NCBI GenBank assembly: GCA_002779555.1
Contig: PEWI01000213.1
Coordinates: forward strand, 1 to 11,791
From: Candidatus Bathyarchaeota archaeon CG07_land_8_20_14_0_80_47_9
GTDB taxonomy: Archaea; Thermoproteota; Bathyarchaeia; Bathyarchaeales; Bathycorpusculaceae
DNA: 11,791 nucleotides
Reading direction: 5' to 3'
The notes beneath the pieces are model-generated. The model ran no database searches. It saw nothing but the letters and a program-made list of their open reading frames with translations, and was not told where the DNA came from. Positions 1-6,249 of this stretch are shown here, piece by piece (position 1 is the stretch's first letter; every line of letters starts with the position of its first letter). Position numbers and translations under genes: made by a program.

Positions 1-1
1 A

Positions 2-1036
2 GCGATCAAGGCGACAGTTGAGCATTACAAGCATGCCCTGATGGAGCCGGGCGAAGCCGTGGGCATCGTTACAGCTCAGTCAATCGGTGAGCCAGGCACA
101 CAGATGACTCTCAGGACGTTCCACTACGCTGGTGTGAGAGAGCAAAACGTCACGCTGGGCTTGCCAAGGCTAATAGAGATTGTTGACGCTAGGAGAATTC
201 CGTCCACGCCGATTATGACCATCTACTTGACAGAGGAGCACAGGAAGAGCAGAGAAGCTGCTGTGAAGATTGCACGTACCATATTCTACACAACGGTGGA
301 GAATCTGGCTGAAGCAATTTACGAAGACCCAGTGCATGAGGAAATAATCGTGGAGCTCAACAAGACAATGATGGATGACAGGGAAGTTGCAATGCAAGAG
401 TTGAAGGACAAGCTGCAGATCCAGAATTGCACCATTAAGACGAGGGGCAACAGTGTGCACATAAAACCAAAGAAAGTCGAGCAGCTGAAGAAAATGCTTG
501 ACAAGGTGACAGCATTCCACGTCAAAGGTGTGGCTGGCATAAAACGCGTGCTCGTCATGGAAGAACATGGGGAATGGGTCATAAGAACTGATGGGTCAAA
601 TCTGCCCAAGGTCTTAGAGGTGCATGGCGTAGACACTTCCCGAACAACCACGAACAACGTTCACGAAATAGCCAAGACTGTGGGCATAGAAGCTGCCCGA
701 AACGCGTTGGAGTACGAGGCCAGAGGGGTTTTAGAGGATCAAGGGCTGGACGTTGACCGCCGTCATGTTATGCTTGTCTCCGATATGATGACTTCGACGG
801 GCGAGGTTCAGCAGATAGGTAGACATGGCATCAGCGGCAAAAAATCAAGTGTCTTGGCTAGAGCCGCGTTCGAGATAACTGTTCCGAACATTGTTGAGGC
901 GGCTGTAAAAGGTGAAAGCGACCCGTTGGAGGGTGTCACCGAAAACGTAATAGTTGGGCAGTCCATACCAATTGGCACGGGATTAGTGGAGTTGTTCATG
1001 TCAACGTTTGAACAGGCGAAGCGTGAGAAGAAGTGA
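2..1036 (+). CDS. rpoA2: DNA-directed RNA polymerase subunit A'' (3' part; 5' end outside window)
   Basis: C-terminal part of the split largest subunit of archaeal RNA polymerase (the counterpart of the C-terminal part of Rpb1 or bacterial beta'). The frame is open to the window edge, giving 344 residues; the family is usually about 390, so roughly 45 N-terminal residues lie outside. The internal ATG at 41 is not the start, because conserved sequence runs in from upstream (ALMEPGEAVG). Near residues 17-45 is the trigger-loop region, with GEAVGIVTAQSIGEPGTQMT followed by TFHYAGV; the His at residue 41 corresponds to the catalytic trigger-loop His (Rpb1 His1085). VTLGLPRLIEI follows, and the C-terminal end (VMLVSDMMTSTGEV, then GISGKKSSVLARAAFE) is typical of A''. 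The stop overlaps the GTG of rpl30e as GTGA, so translation is probably coupled. Identification is secure. Confidence 0.97.
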   Translation, partial: AIKATVEHYKHALMEPGEAVGIVTAQSIGEPGTQMTLRTFHYAGVREQNVTLGLPRLIEIVDARRIPSTPIMTIYLTEEHRKSREAAVKIARTIFYTTVENLAEAIYEDPVHEEIIVELNKTMMDDREVAMQELKDKLQIQNCTIKTRGNSVHIKPKKVEQLKKMLDKVTAFHVKGVAGIKRVLVMEEHGEWVIRTDGSNLPKVLEVHGVDTSRTTTNNVHEIAKTVGIEAARNALEYEARGVLEDQGLDVDRRHVMLVSDMMTSTGEVQQIGRHGISGKKSSVLARAAFEITVPNIVEAAVKGESDPLEGVTENVIVGQSIPIGTGLVELFMSTFEQAKREKK

Positions 1037-1368
1037 TTGACGTAGACAAGGCGATTTCGACGGCTGTAAAGACCGGCAAGGTGTCTTTCGGGGCAGACTC
1101 AGCTGTGCAGAACGCTCAAGGAGGAAGAGCCAAATTAATAGTTTTGGCGTCAAACTGTCCCAAAAACATGCGTGAAGACGTCGAGTACTACTGCAAGCTC
1201 TCAAAGGTTCCATTGATAGTCTACAAGGGTTCGTCATTGGATTTGGCTGCTGTGTGCGGAAAACTTTTCACTGTTTCAGCGTTAAGTATAAGAGAGCCTG
1301 GCGACTCTGAGATTCTCAAGTTGATGGAGAGCGCTGAGCCAGAGGAATCCGACGGAGGCAACGAATGA
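1033..1368 (+). CDS. rpl30e: 50S ribosomal protein L30e (eL30)
   Basis: A 111-residue member of the L7Ae/L30e/S12e RNA-binding fold, a large-subunit ribosomal protein shared by Archaea and eukaryotes. Diagnostic stretches are KLIVLASNCPKNMREDVEYY, CKLSKVPLIVYKGSSLDLAA and VCGKLFTVSALSIREPGDSE. The start is GTG at 1033 inside the rpoA2 stop (GTGA); no ATG gives a better N-terminus, and MIDVDKAISTAVKTGKV matches the usual first helix. It is slightly longer than the common ~100 residues because of an acidic tail (ESAEPEESDGGNE), which is unremarkable. The stop overlaps the nusA ATG (ATGA, 1365-1368). The position between rpoA2 and nusA is the standard archaeal order. Confidence 0.96.
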   Translation: MIDVDKAISTAVKTGKVSFGADSAVQNAQGGRAKLIVLASNCPKNMREDVEYYCKLSKVPLIVYKGSSLDLAAVCGKLFTVSALSIREPGDSEILKLMESAEPEESDGGNE

Positions 1369-1802
1369 CAAGCGGAATCAAATTCACGAGCAACGAGATG
1401 CGGTATATAGCTTTGTTTGAAAGCATAACCAGCGCAAACGTGAAAGACTGCATTGTTGATGAGGAGCAGGGACGCGTGCTTTACGTTGTCTCTGAAGGTC
1501 AGGTTGGAGTGGCGATTGGAAGGGGCGGAAGGAACATTCACACTTTGGAAAGAATGACTGGTAAGAAACAGGAAATAATCGAGTACTCGGAAAATGCTGC
1601 CCAGTTCATCAAGAACGCTCTCAAGCCAGCAGCGGTCAAAGAGGTTCGCATCACAGAGAAGCCGGACGGAAAATCAATTGCGGTCGTGGCCGTCAATCCC
1701 AAGGACAAGGGCGTTGCGATAGGAAAGAACGGCAGAAACGCTGAGCGTTTGCGGTTCTTGGCTAAGAGGTATTTTCAGATAGAAAACGTGAGCATAACAT
1801 AG
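1365..1802 (+). CDS. nusA: NusA-like transcription termination/antitermination protein
   Basis: A 145-residue archaeal NusA: two KH RNA-binding domains only, without the N-terminal polymerase-binding and S1 domains of bacterial NusA. Each KH domain shows its GxxG loop: AIGRGGRNIHTLE (GRGG at residues 52-55) and VAIGKNGRNAERLR (GKNG at 120-123). The length is normal for the archaeal family. The protein is thought to bind nascent RNA during transcription of the ribosomal/polymerase operon; its exact archaeal role is less well defined. The start is ATG with a strong Shine-Dalgarno GGAGG at 1354-1358, six bases upstream, within the eL30 stop overlap. In many archaea rps12 and rps7 come next; here they do not. 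Confidence 0.95.
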   Translation: MTSGIKFTSNEMRYIALFESITSANVKDCIVDEEQGRVLYVVSEGQVGVAIGRGGRNIHTLERMTGKKQEIIEYSENAAQFIKNALKPAAVKEVRITEKPDGKSIAVVAVNPKDKGVAIGKNGRNAERLRFLAKRYFQIENVSIT

Positions 1803-1820
1803 TCCAGAGAGTGCTGGGGT

Positions 1821-2000
1821 ATGACTGGCAGAATGGCATTAGTCTTGTCTCCTTTGATTTTCTTCCTTGCATCAATCGGGTCCCTCAAGGCTGGAGATGT
1901 GTCGTTTGCAGATCAGTTTCTAGGCAGTCCTCTCCTAATCCTCGCTGGCTTATTCGTAATTGTGATAATAGCCTTCATCTACCACAAGATAAGAAGATAG
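1821..2000 (+). CDS. small two-helix membrane protein (59 aa), unrecognised
   Basis: A short open frame directly after nusA. The ATG at 1821 is 18 nt past the nusA stop and in the same frame; the stop is TAG at 1998-2000. The 59-residue product looks like a membrane protein. A first hydrophobic segment spans about residues 5-20 (MALVLSPLIFFLASIG), a short polar loop follows (KAGDVSFADQ), a second spans about 37-54 (PLLILAGLFVIVIIAFIY), and the end is basic (HKIRR), suggesting a cytoplasmic C-terminus. AGAGAG at 1806-1811 could serve as a weak ribosome binding site; the GGGG at 1816-1819 is too close. I do not recognise a family. The composition strongly favours real coding over chance, but no homology can be shown here. 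The overlapping 70-codon frame from 1811 to 2023 lacks such a pattern and runs into the next gene. Confidence 0.6.
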   Translation: MTGRMALVLSPLIFFLASIGSLKAGDVSFADQFLGSPLLILAGLFVIVIIAFIYHKIRR

Positions 2001-2024
2001 TTTTACTGTACCTTGTTTTCTGAA
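2001..2024 (+). terminator. possible oligo-T terminator of the rpoA2-rpl30e-nusA unit
   Basis: Directly after the small-ORF stop the plus strand has two TTTT runs within 24 bases (TTTTACTG and TTGTTTTCTG), with no stable hairpin. Archaeal RNA polymerase can terminate on short oligo-T tracts, and a terminator is needed here because the next operon converges with only 2 nt between stops. The tract lies inside the 3' coding end of the minus-strand gene, so it may simply reflect codons. Confidence 0.25.
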
Positions 2025-2572
2025 CGTAGGAGAAGATCAACTAGCGCTTTCTGATCCACTTCCGCGCGCGTTCTCCAATCCAGATAAAGCTGTTCACTTT
2101 CGTCTTGGGTTAGGTATCCGTAGCGAATGTAGCGGTCTATGTTTATGCCCACCTTCCAGCCTGGCAGCTTGTCGCGAAGGAGTTCTTCAACTTCCTTCCG
2201 CGGTGCTTTTCCCCTTTTTGATATAATATGTGAGATGGCTATTGCGAGTCCTGCAAGGTCGTCTATTCGCCATCCTATCATTTTGGTTTCTTTCGGCGTC
2301 AGCTCTCCTCTCAACGTTATGCAGAACCTCGCACGATCCAATTGCTCCAGACTTGGTTTCTCAACTTGCTTTTCTTCTTCGAAGACTGTTTTGACCTGCA
2401 GGTCCATTCCTTTCAGATAATCGTCCAAGATTTTGAGCACTTTCGGATAGTCTGAGCCCAAGGCCTTGCGTAGTTCCCATCCTTTCACGCCGGGCTTCCT
2501 GTGTCTCTTGTAGAAGAGCATGTGGGTTGCTCTTTTGATCTTGCTGGCGTAGTAGGCCTTTCTCTTGCTCAT
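2003..2572 (-). CDS. tandem winged-helix protein, probable KITE (ScpB/Nse1-like) subunit of an SMC complex
   Basis: A 189-residue protein, last in a three-gene SMC operon. I chose ATG at 2572: it overlaps the upstream stop as ATGA and has GAGGGGAG about nine bases ahead. Upstream options (ATG 2593, TTG 2602) would only add residues lying within the upstream gene. Residues ~8-90 fit a first winged helix (GWELRKALGSDYPKVLKILD) ending in a beta wing (ARFCITLRGE). Residues ~100-175 fit a second: LAIAISHIISKRGKAPRKEV, then NIDRYIRYGYLTQDESEQLY. The following LDWRTRAEV resembles the end of Nse1/ScpB-type second winged helices. KITE proteins are tandem winged-helix dimers that bind the kleisin linker in Smc-ScpAB and Smc5/6. 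The fold assignment rests on pattern and context, not a search; a generic DNA-binding winged-helix protein is the alternative. Confidence 0.62.
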   Translation of the reverse strand: MSKRKAYYASKIKRATHMLFYKRHRKPGVKGWELRKALGSDYPKVLKILDDYLKGMDLQVKTVFEEEKQVEKPSLEQLDRARFCITLRGELTPKETKMIGWRIDDLAGLAIAISHIISKRGKAPRKEVEELLRDKLPGWKVGINIDRYIRYGYLTQDESEQLYLDWRTRAEVDQKALVDLLLRSENKVQ

Positions 2573-3396
2573 TTCAGTTCTCCCCTCTTCCATCTTGCCC
2601 AATCTTCAACCGCGACGGCTATGGGTATGGAGATCAGCTGCTTGTTGCCGATCTTGGTTTCGGGCTTTTCGTGGGGCTTGATGAATATTTCTTCTTCCAG
2701 CGGATGAATCTCCAAGGTTGCATAGCCATACGTGATCAGAAAGCTTGTCATGAAGGCTCTGTCCACGGTTTCCTCGTAGGTTTCGGCGCCCACGAAATCC
2801 CAGTACAAGATTTTTCCTTCTGCGCTTTTCTCCTTGACTCTTTCTTTGAGTTGCAACCAGAAAGTGTCCAGTTCCTCTGAGAACGCCTTCTCTCGCAGTA
2901 TCCTTTGCTGTACAAGTTCTTCTCGCGTTGCTAGGCCTCTTTCAGTCTCTGCTGAGGAGAATTCTTTCCATCTTTCTTTCAGCGGCAGCAAGCCTTCCCA
3001 GTATCGGACGGCTTCGGCCAAGCTGTGAAGCGAAATCTGTTCCAGCTCAATCGTTGGGTGCCACGATTTCAGAAACGTTTCAACGACTTGTTCCTTCGGC
3101 ATCCTCGCAAGCTTCTCTTGAAGCAGGAACGGGTCTGTGTAGAGTGATGTTGAACGATGTCTGACCCATTCGCTTTGAAGTTTTATCACCGAGGCGATTT
3201 GATGTATGGTTTCGGCGTCCAAGCATAGGTCTTCTGGAATCTCCCATTCGGGAAGGTACTCTCTTGCTATGCTGATGTTTTCCTTAACGTCCACCAGAAA
3301 CGGGTTAAGTGAACGGTCGCTTATGGACTTACACGTTTCTATTATGCGTTGAAGCTTCTCTCTGCCGATTCTTTCTCGTTCTCTTTTCGATTGCAT
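2569..3396 (-). CDS. probable kleisin-like subunit of the SMC complex
   Basis: A 275-residue protein between the SMC ATPase and the winged-helix gene. Its ATG shares one base with the SMC stop (TAATG) and is preceded by GAGAGGT, so the two are translationally coupled. The layout fits a kleisin. A helical N-terminal domain spans ~29-95, with NPFLVDVKENISIAREYL and DAETIHQIASVIKLQSEWVR, echoing the ScpA pattern of a long helix ending in a basic 'KS' segment. A charged helical linker covers ~140-195. A short winged-helix-like C-terminal region covers ~205-240 (ETVDRAFMTSFLITYGYATL then EIFIKP), resembling the ScpA C-terminal domain that caps the SMC head. A conserved-looking tail (LISIPIAVAVEDWARWKRGE) follows. 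No catalytic motif is visible. Similarity is weak and the kleisin call is inferred largely from operon position and domain layout. Confidence 0.5.
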   Translation of the reverse strand: MQSKRERERIGREKLQRIIETCKSISDRSLNPFLVDVKENISIAREYLPEWEIPEDLCLDAETIHQIASVIKLQSEWVRHRSTSLYTDPFLLQEKLARMPKEQVVETFLKSWHPTIELEQISLHSLAEAVRYWEGLLPLKERWKEFSSAETERGLATREELVQQRILREKAFSEELDTFWLQLKERVKEKSAEGKILYWDFVGAETYEETVDRAFMTSFLITYGYATLEIHPLEEEIFIKPHEKPETKIGNKQLISIPIAVAVEDWARWKRGELK

Positions 3397-5327
3397 TATG
3401 CAACCTCTCTGATTATCGATTTTCCTTCGACGTTTTGAACGGTGATTATGTTCACTTCTTCCTTTGCAAACGTTATTTGGCTGGGCGTGATTACGATGTA
3501 CTGGGCGTTTGCGTCGTGCACTGTGGAGATTAGCATCTGCGCGATTACCTCGCGGTTTTTCGGATCCATGTGAACATCATACTCGTCAACTGCGCGGAAG
3601 GGCGAACGAACGTGCTGTTGGAGAGCCAGTAGAAAGCTCATGATTGTGGTTGTTCTTTCTCCGCCGCTCTGGGTGTATGCATCCAGCGGGACAGGTTTGC
3701 CTCCTTTGAACCCTACGAGTATCTCAAGCCCAGCAGCTTCTATGCCGTGTTCGTTGGCGAGTCTCACCTCTCCGAGAGCTTGAGCCTGAGTCAGAATCTT
3801 CTGGTATTCCAGACTCACGCGGTCTAAGAGGCTTCGGATGACCTCTCGCCATGCCTGCATTCGTGTTTTGACTTCTTCCAAGGCTTTTTCTCTGTTCTCG
3901 GCGACGAGCTGCGCCTTTTCTTTCAGTTCCAAGTAGAGTTTTGAGTAGGATTCGTACATGCGTTCGATGTCTTCTGAAACGTCTGAAAGCGCTGCAAGAT
4001 GGCCTTCTGTGACTCTGATTTCGTCCAGAATCTCGCTGACGTCTCTTATGACCGCAATCCTGGGTCCTGTCTGCTCTGCCTTGTTGGCTGCTTCATTCAA
4101 GTGCGCTTTCGCATTTTTCAGCTCTTTTTCCAGCGCTTGAATGCTGGCGGAAGCGTTTTCTCGGCGATATTGCAGTAGTGCCAATCCTATGCGGCTGTCC
4201 AGAACTTGGTTGCCGGTTTTTTCAAATTCTTCTTCCAAGGCTTTGGCTTTTGATTGATTCCCGTCTATTTCGACGTTCAGTTTCGGAGCTTGCTCATTAC
4301 AGCTTTGTATGGTTTCCTTCAGGTTCCTACTCTGCAGAAGCTTGAACTGCGTTGAGGAAGATTCTTCTCTAAGTTGGGCTTTTTCAAGCATGGCCGTTTC
4401 TTTCAACATTTCGTCGCAAAGAGAAGCCATCGTCTCGTTTCGGGATTTTTCCCGTTCGAGACTTAGCCGTTCTTCGAAAAGCTCTTTTCGGCTGTTCTTG
4501 AACTTTTCAAGCTCGTTCTGGTAAGTCTGCAAGTGTCCTTTTTCGGTTTTGGTTTCCTCTTCAATCTGGTCAAGAACGTCCTGTTCCTTTTTCCTGTCGG
4601 CTTCCAACTCCTTAACGGTGCCTTCTCTTCGGGCAACTTCCGCCCAAGCCAGTTCTCTCTCACAGAATCTTCTTTTGGTCTGCAGCTGCTTCTTCTCCTG
4701 GTAACGATCGTACTGCTCTCTCCAATAGTTAAGCGTCTGTTCAGCTGTTTCCAAAAGCTTGCCTATTGAGTCTTCTTGGCTCAATATGTGCGTCAGCTTT
4801 TTCTCAGCTTGAACCACGTTCTCGCGGTAAGGTTCAAGACCGACTGCCGCCTCGACCATGCGCAGTTTTTCCTGGGGCGAAAGCACGGTGAACTGTTCTA
4901 CCATGTTTTGGTGCATGATGATTAGAATGTTGTTTGGGTCAACGCCCAGTCTGGACAAAAGCCTGTCAACATCATTCTTGTTTGCGGCTCGGTTTTCAAG
5001 CTCAAACCAATACTTGCCATCCTTTCTCAGGACTCTTGTGAGGAAAATCTGATCCTTGTTGTATTTCTGAACTGGCCGGTTCTTGCCTCTTTTCGTGTTA
5101 TCCAAGATCAACGTGACTCTGGCTTGGTCTTTGCCCCAGCGTATCAGGTCGCTCAGCTTCTTGGAGCGTTCAGTGTAGGTTTGCCCTAGGGCTACTGAGG
5201 TGGCCAGCAAGAGTGATGATTTTCCCGAGCCGTTGGGTCCGCAGATGACGTTTACGCCTGATTTAAAAGGTACCCTGGCATACTCGTACGACATGAAATT
5301 CTCGAGGATGACTTCCTGAATTAGCAT
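3396..5327 (-). CDS. SMC-family ATPase, Smc5/6-like, short-armed
   Basis: A 643-residue ABC-type SMC ATPase that should bind DNA and hydrolyse ATP as a head-engaged dimer. The N-terminal head (1-~170) has Walker A GPNGSGKSS (30-38) and the Q-loop Gln (MHQNMVEQF, Gln140). A heptad-rich coiled coil covers ~170-510. The C-terminal head has signature QSGGERTTT (553-561), Walker B and D-loop FRAVDEYDVHMD (577-588), and YIVITPSQI (610-618). The signature context (GLEILVGF...QSGGER) is Smc5-like; the DEYDVHMD Walker B is Smc6-like; ITP after the last strand occurs in both. Smc and Smc5/6 are usually about 1,000-1,200 residues and archaeal Rad50 about 880, so the arms here are very short. I see neither a globular hinge nor a Rad50 CxxC hook. 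It is first in a coupled operon with kleisin-like and KITE-like genes. SMC membership is certain; Smc5/6 affinity is likely. Confidence 0.88.
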   Translation of the reverse strand: MLIQEVILENFMSYEYARVPFKSGVNVICGPNGSGKSSLLLATSVALGQTYTERSKKLSDLIRWGKDQARVTLILDNTKRGKNRPVQKYNKDQIFLTRVLRKDGKYWFELENRAANKNDVDRLLSRLGVDPNNILIIMHQNMVEQFTVLSPQEKLRMVEAAVGLEPYRENVVQAEKKLTHILSQEDSIGKLLETAEQTLNYWREQYDRYQEKKQLQTKRRFCERELAWAEVARREGTVKELEADRKKEQDVLDQIEEETKTEKGHLQTYQNELEKFKNSRKELFEERLSLEREKSRNETMASLCDEMLKETAMLEKAQLREESSSTQFKLLQSRNLKETIQSCNEQAPKLNVEIDGNQSKAKALEEEFEKTGNQVLDSRIGLALLQYRRENASASIQALEKELKNAKAHLNEAANKAEQTGPRIAVIRDVSEILDEIRVTEGHLAALSDVSEDIERMYESYSKLYLELKEKAQLVAENREKALEEVKTRMQAWREVIRSLLDRVSLEYQKILTQAQALGEVRLANEHGIEAAGLEILVGFKGGKPVPLDAYTQSGGERTTTIMSFLLALQQHVRSPFRAVDEYDVHMDPKNREVIAQMLISTVHDANAQYIVITPSQITFAKEEVNIITVQNVEGKSIIREVA

Positions 5328-5372
5328 TGGTGGATTTGCCTCTAAGGTGGTAGTAGATAGTGGTGAAAAGTC

Positions 5373-5385
5373 TCTTATTAAAGCA
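5373..5385 (-). promoter_or_regulatory. candidate box A (TATA) promoter of the SMC operon
   Basis: Read on the minus strand, GCTTTAATAAGAG has an archaeal TATA-like core (TTTAATAA, plus positions 5375-5382) with an A-rich stretch upstream (GAAACTTTGCC). Initiation about 25 bases downstream would fall near 5350, leaving a leader of about 23 nt before the SMC ATG at 5327. Found by eye only. Confidence 0.35.
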
Positions 5386-5454
5386 ATTAGGCAAAGTTTC
5401 TTTCAAAGCTGATGATAGCGATGTTGAAGTTTTACATGTAGATTGACAGAGTTA

Positions 5455-5466
5455 AGCATTTAAGCC
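5455..5466 (+). promoter_or_regulatory. candidate box A (TATA) promoter for the gene at 5518
   Basis: AGCATTTAAGCC on the plus strand contains a TATA-like TTTAAG. A start site about 25 bases downstream, near 5485, would give a leader of some 30 nt that includes the GGGTGGT ribosome binding site at 5504-5510. The 178-base gap 5328-5505 separates two divergent genes and holds no other feature that I can see. Weak, by-eye call. Confidence 0.3.
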
Positions 5467-5517
5467 GAAGTCTCATATGAAAGGTGAAACTGACTAACGG
5501 ATAGGGTGGTCAAATGC

Positions 5518-6201
5518 ATGGTTGTTGCAGGTAAAATCTTCAAACTTTCAGAGCCGCTTTCCACTCCTGACATTGCCTCGAAACTTGAAGGATACCGTGC
5601 TGAGGAGGATTATGAAGAGGGCGACTACAAGTTCACGCTTGTAACGGAAGTCGTGGGGCTTCTGTCAAGGGGAAGCATGGTTAAAGGTGTCTACTCGCAT
5701 GATTATGTGACTCAGGTTTTTCACCGAGGCAAGGTCATTCCAACGCCTCGAACGGTTGAAGCGGTCTTCAGTTTCGCTCAGCACGGAGAAACCACGCTTC
5801 TGACCATTGTTGAGAAGAAACGTTTAGCCAACTTCATAGCAAACAAGCTGAGCGAAGTGCTTTTTGAGAAAATGGGCATCATAGTAGAAGCCAGAATCTC
5901 TCCTGAGACGCTCAAGGAGTTTCATCTCAAGAATCGTGAGGACACGAAGATAGCCTTCTTTGACAATGTTGACATACCGAACGTGAACAAGCTTTCTCTC
6001 TACGGGCCTGACCTGATAAACACGTCGCTTTTCGAGGACTACGGAAAGCACGGAGACCTGTGGTATGTGGTTGCAAGGTCCAAGGGGTACGGCTACGTGG
6101 TGGGCATAACCAGAGACGCATCAGTGACGATATTCAACATGGCAGAAAAGGAGAAGTATCTTGAATACGTGACGAAGGAAGTCTACCCCCTAACATCGTA
6201 A
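5518..6201 (+). CDS. conserved-looking hypothetical protein (227 aa), divergent from the SMC operon
   Basis: I do not recognise this soluble protein. I prefer ATG at 5518, which has GGGTGGT seven bases upstream; GTG at 5506 would add four residues (MVKC) and destroy that site. The sequence suggests an alpha/beta protein. Residues ~30-110 look strand-rich (YKFTLVTEVVGLLSRGSMVK, then TTLLTIVEKKRLANFIANKL). Residues ~145-225 contain DTKIAFFDNVDIPNVNKL, LWYVVARSKGYGYVVGITRD and a final helix. There is no signal peptide, membrane segment, cysteine cluster or P-loop. It is divergent from the SMC operon across a shared 178-190 base promoter region and lies 48 bases upstream of a small kinase on the same strand. 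A link to either neighbour is not shown by the sequence. The frame is long, well started and free of odd composition, so it is very likely a real gene. Confidence 0.75.
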   Translation: MVVAGKIFKLSEPLSTPDIASKLEGYRAEEDYEEGDYKFTLVTEVVGLLSRGSMVKGVYSHDYVTQVFHRGKVIPTPRTVEAVFSFAQHGETTLLTIVEKKRLANFIANKLSEVLFEKMGIIVEARISPETLKEFHLKNREDTKIAFFDNVDIPNVNKLSLYGPDLINTSLFEDYGKHGDLWYVVARSKGYGYVVGITRDASVTIFNMAEKEKYLEYVTKEVYPLTS

Positions 6202-6213
6202 GGCTCGAAGGTC

Positions 6214-6237
6214 GAACGGTTCAGCTAAAGACTGTTC
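6214..6237 (+). other. short hairpin in the gap between two plus-strand genes
   Basis: GAACGGT (6214-6220) can pair with ACTGTTC (6231-6237), seven pairs including one G-U, around a 10-base loop. It lies in the 48-base gap between the hypothetical gene and the kinase gene. There is no T run after it, so it is not a canonical terminator. It may be a processing or translation-control structure, or chance. Confidence 0.2.
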
Positions 6238-6249
6238 CGTACAAGGAAG

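Noticed and set aside
1811..2023. 70-codon frame after nusA, starting at GTG 1811
   Set aside because: Its content is not protein-like and it runs into the convergent gene; the overlapping ATG 1821 frame has a clear two-helix membrane pattern and ends before that gene.
3396..5327. SMC-like ATPase as Rad50 or as the ATPase of a MukBEF/Wadjet defence system
   Set aside because: There is no CxxC zinc hook and no mre11, herA or nurA neighbour, and the DEYDVHMD and ITP motifs are of Smc5/6 type. No JetD-like nuclease gene is next to it, and the operon has only two partners.
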